Source: an uncultured Pseudomonadota bacterium (GTDB lineage: Bacteria; Pseudomonadota; Gammaproteobacteria; Competibacterales; Competibacteraceae). Taken from it: a DNA stretch of 34,438 bases. Each line of letters opens with the position of its first letter. Positions within the stretch are counted from its first letter, which is position 1. Made by a program: the position numbers and the translations under genes. The notes under the pieces were generated by a model. The model had not been told where the DNA came from, ran no database searches, and saw only the letters and a list, made by a program, of their open reading frames with translations. The stretch spans positions 1 to 34,438 of the forward strand of contig CAIMUS010000156.1 of assembly GCA_903844665.1 (NCBI GenBank). Reading direction: 5' to 3'. Positions 33,135 to 34,438 of the stretch are shown in pieces.

Positions 33135-33773
33135 ATGACGAGATCAAGGCAGGAACAGGCGCTGTGCGCGCTGGTGGAGACGCTCTTTGCGGACAAGGTC
33201 AGCCCAGAGGAACAGTGGCCGGAGGTGTTCGAGGCGCTTAGGAAAATTCTCCATTTTTCTAGCGCGGTCTTTATGCCGATCGATCCGGTCAACTGGACGC
33301 TGCAACCGGGCTACACCTATGATTGCCCTAACCTTACGGTGGATTATCTGGCCCACTACCAGCGGCTGGACCCCTATGTCACCGAAGCTACTTGCCTGAA
33401 AAGCTTTAATACTCCCGCCAGGTTTTCCGATATAGCCGATATTGCACGAGTGAGTCAGGGCGAATTTGGCTCATTCCTGCGGCAGGTGCCTTACTTTCAT
33501 GCACTGGTGTCGGCGCCTTTGCTGCAAGGCTGTCCGCTCGGGGTGGTGAGCGTCCAACGGCGCCGCGAACAGCCTGACTTCGATGACCAGGAAATCCGGT
33601 TGTTCGGGTGGTTTGCACTGCAATTAGCGCGCGCCATCGATTATGCAAAGCTGCGAAGCCGGCCCGACAATCTGTCACCCTACGAAAATCGTTATAAGTT
33701 ATTAGAAATTTCAAGCACTTATCACCCCCCCCCCCCCCCACAGAAATCGTCGTTTCCGGCACGGGTCGCCTGA
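33135..33773 (+). CDS. LuxR-type regulator, N-terminal part (sensor domain), cut off by poly-C frameshift
   Basis: A 212-residue frame that starts MTRSRQEQALCALVETLFAD with a GGAGAGA site. It is a GAF/autoinducer-binding-like sensor: DPVNWTLQPGYTYDCPNLTV, AHYQRLDPYV, then GVVSVQRRREQPDFDDQEIR typical of LuxR-family sensor domains. The frame runs into a run of 15 C (33725-33739) and then into a short nonsense tail (QKSSFPARVA) before TGA. With one C more or two fewer, it would continue into the DNA-binding half starting at 33740, giving about 380 residues. Confidence 0.82.
   Translation: MTRSRQEQALCALVETLFADKVSPEEQWPEVFEALRKILHFSSAVFMPIDPVNWTLQPGYTYDCPNLTVDYLAHYQRLDPYVTEATCLKSFNTPARFSDIADIARVSQGEFGSFLRQVPYFHALVSAPLLQGCPLGVVSVQRRREQPDFDDQEIRLFGWFALQLARAIDYAKLRSRPDNLSPYENRYKLLEISSTYHPPPPPQKSSFPARVA
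33725..33739 (+). repeat. Run of 15 C within the regulator gene
   Basis: A mononucleotide tract that lies between the sensor and DNA-binding halves. Its length sets the reading frame: 13 or 16 C would join the halves. It encodes proline codons (CCC) and is a natural slippage site. Confidence 0.9.
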
Positions 33774-34279
33774 TCAATGTCAACGAAGCCGCTCAGTGGG
33801 TGCTGGCGGCGCTGCCAAAAGGTCAGATCTTTGCCCTGCCCGGTCCGAGCGGACCGGTACATATCTGGTATACGCCCGGCCAGGTCTATAGGGTTCACAG
33901 CCATGCCTGCCCGCCGGAGAGTCTGCTTTCGATGACCCGGTTGAGCGCTCTGCCGATGCTAATGCCGCGCTATCGCCTGCCGGCAATACTGAAGCTGCCG
34001 AAATTGGGCCAGCCATTCATTACCCTGATCGAACCCTTGCCCCAGGCTCCCACGTTACCGGCACGATTGGAGAGCCTGAAGCTGTCGCCACGCGAACTGG
34101 AAGTCATCACTCTGCGGCTGCAAGGTTTGCTGATCAAACAGATTGCCGGGCGCTGCGGTCTCCAGGAAACTACAGCCAAGGAGTATCTGGCAAACGTTTA
34201 CAAGAAAGCAGGCGTCCGTACAGGACGTGAGTTCATGGCGCTTATGCTCAGTAATGAGTTACAGCCACCGCTACGTTGA
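33740..34279 (+). CDS. LuxR-type regulator, C-terminal part (HTH domain)
   Basis: The frame resumes after the poly-C with TEIVVSGTGRLINVNEAAQW and ends with a LuxR-type helix-turn-helix: LKLSPRELEVITLRLQGLLI, then KQIAGRCGLQETTAKEYLAN and VYKKAGVRTGREFMALML. There is no own start codon with a good ribosome-binding site; the first GTG is at 33800 inside the domain. It is therefore the second half of the regulator, expressed only when the C-tract length is right, or a casualty of a sequencing error. Confidence 0.8.
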   Translation, partial: TEIVVSGTGRLINVNEAAQWVLAALPKGQIFALPGPSGPVHIWYTPGQVYRVHSHACPPESLLSMTRLSALPMLMPRYRLPAILKLPKLGQPFITLIEPLPQAPTLPARLESLKLSPRELEVITLRLQGLLIKQIAGRCGLQETTAKEYLANVYKKAGVRTGREFMALMLSNELQPPLR

Positions 34280-34304
34280 TACATGGATGCCCGGCAAAGC
34301 CAGG

Positions 34305-34438
34305 ATCGGGTCGGGGTAACGGGATTGCGCCCGTTACCCCTCCCACACCACCGGACATGCGGTCTTCCGCATCCGGCGGTTGAACCCAGCGGCTTCACGT
34401 TGCCGCAAGATCCGATGGAACGTATAAGCCCCAACGCC
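34305..34438 (-). other. 3' end of a group II intron (domains V and VI), incomplete at window end
   Basis: On the minus strand, the segment at 34348-34382 forms the domain V hairpin: CCGCCGGATGCGG, AAGA loop, CCGCAT, GT bulge, CCGG, TGG. A GTGGTGTGGGAGGGG linker follows, then a domain VI-like hairpin GGGGTAACGGG/CCCGTTACCCC (34313-34340) and an intron-like 3' end GACCCGAT (34305-34312). The rest of the intron, with any maturase, lies beyond the window. I see no part of its reverse transcriptase gene here. Confidence 0.6.

Overview
The window looks like chromosomal DNA of a GC-rich gammaproteobacterium. The evidence is a large NAD-type glutamate dehydrogenase, adjacent bioH and bioC, an ArfA ribosome-rescue gene, a YciK-like reductase and a CopA-type copper ATPase. 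The density of dispersed palindromic repeats, truncated toxin-antitoxin (TA) loci and conflict-type proteins recalls the Competibacter/Thiotrichales type of genome. That placement is an inference; no rRNA or other marker is present.

Layout. (1) 207-4488, minus strand: a three-gene signalling operon of a receiver-only regulator, an exported protein and a hybrid histidine kinase. (2) 4502-8879: a decayed ParE-like remnant, a CHAT-protease/STAND-NTPase/TPR protein with a frameshifted 5' end, a DUF433/DUF5615 TA pair and an antitoxin-like gene. (3) 8726-13920: arfA, with an intrinsic terminator inside its reading frame, diverges from the 1609-residue glutamate dehydrogenase. (4) 13989-18640, minus strand: a TIR/FGE-fold protein whose C-terminus resembles a diversity-generating-retroelement (DGR) variable region, a VapB gene with truncated VapC, an orphan polymorphic-toxin tip with its putative immunity gene, and a two-gene operon with a DUF488 fusion. 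(5) 18891-27747: core metabolism and membrane genes, namely a YciK-like SDR, a DUF4124 protein, a copA operon coupled by ATGA overlaps, folD, bioH-bioC and an AI-2E-type permease interrupted by an amber codon. (6) 27795-30702: a TA and mobile-element cluster made of UPF0175/DUF3368 (toxin broken by a repeat), RHH/MazF, AbrB/VapC (toxin truncated), an IS607-like element with intact tnpB and truncated tnpA, and a 122-bp AT-rich element with 17-bp perfect terminal inverted repeats. (7) 31033-34438: a small Cys-rich exported protein, a glycine-rich lipoprotein, a LuxR-type regulator split at a run of 15 C, and the 3' end of a group II intron.

Themes. Two proteins have the architecture of inducible conflict systems: CHAT-STAND-TPR, and TIR joined to a diversifiable C-lectin/FGE fold. 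They share the window with many toxins, several of which have lost their catalytic part while the antitoxin stays open. Two reading-frame features may act as switches or may be errors: the poly-C tract in the LuxR regulator and the amber codon in the permease. The strongest candidates for a second look are the TIR/FGE putative variable region, the poly-C phase-variable regulator, arfA with its in-frame terminator, and the orphan toxin-immunity tip.
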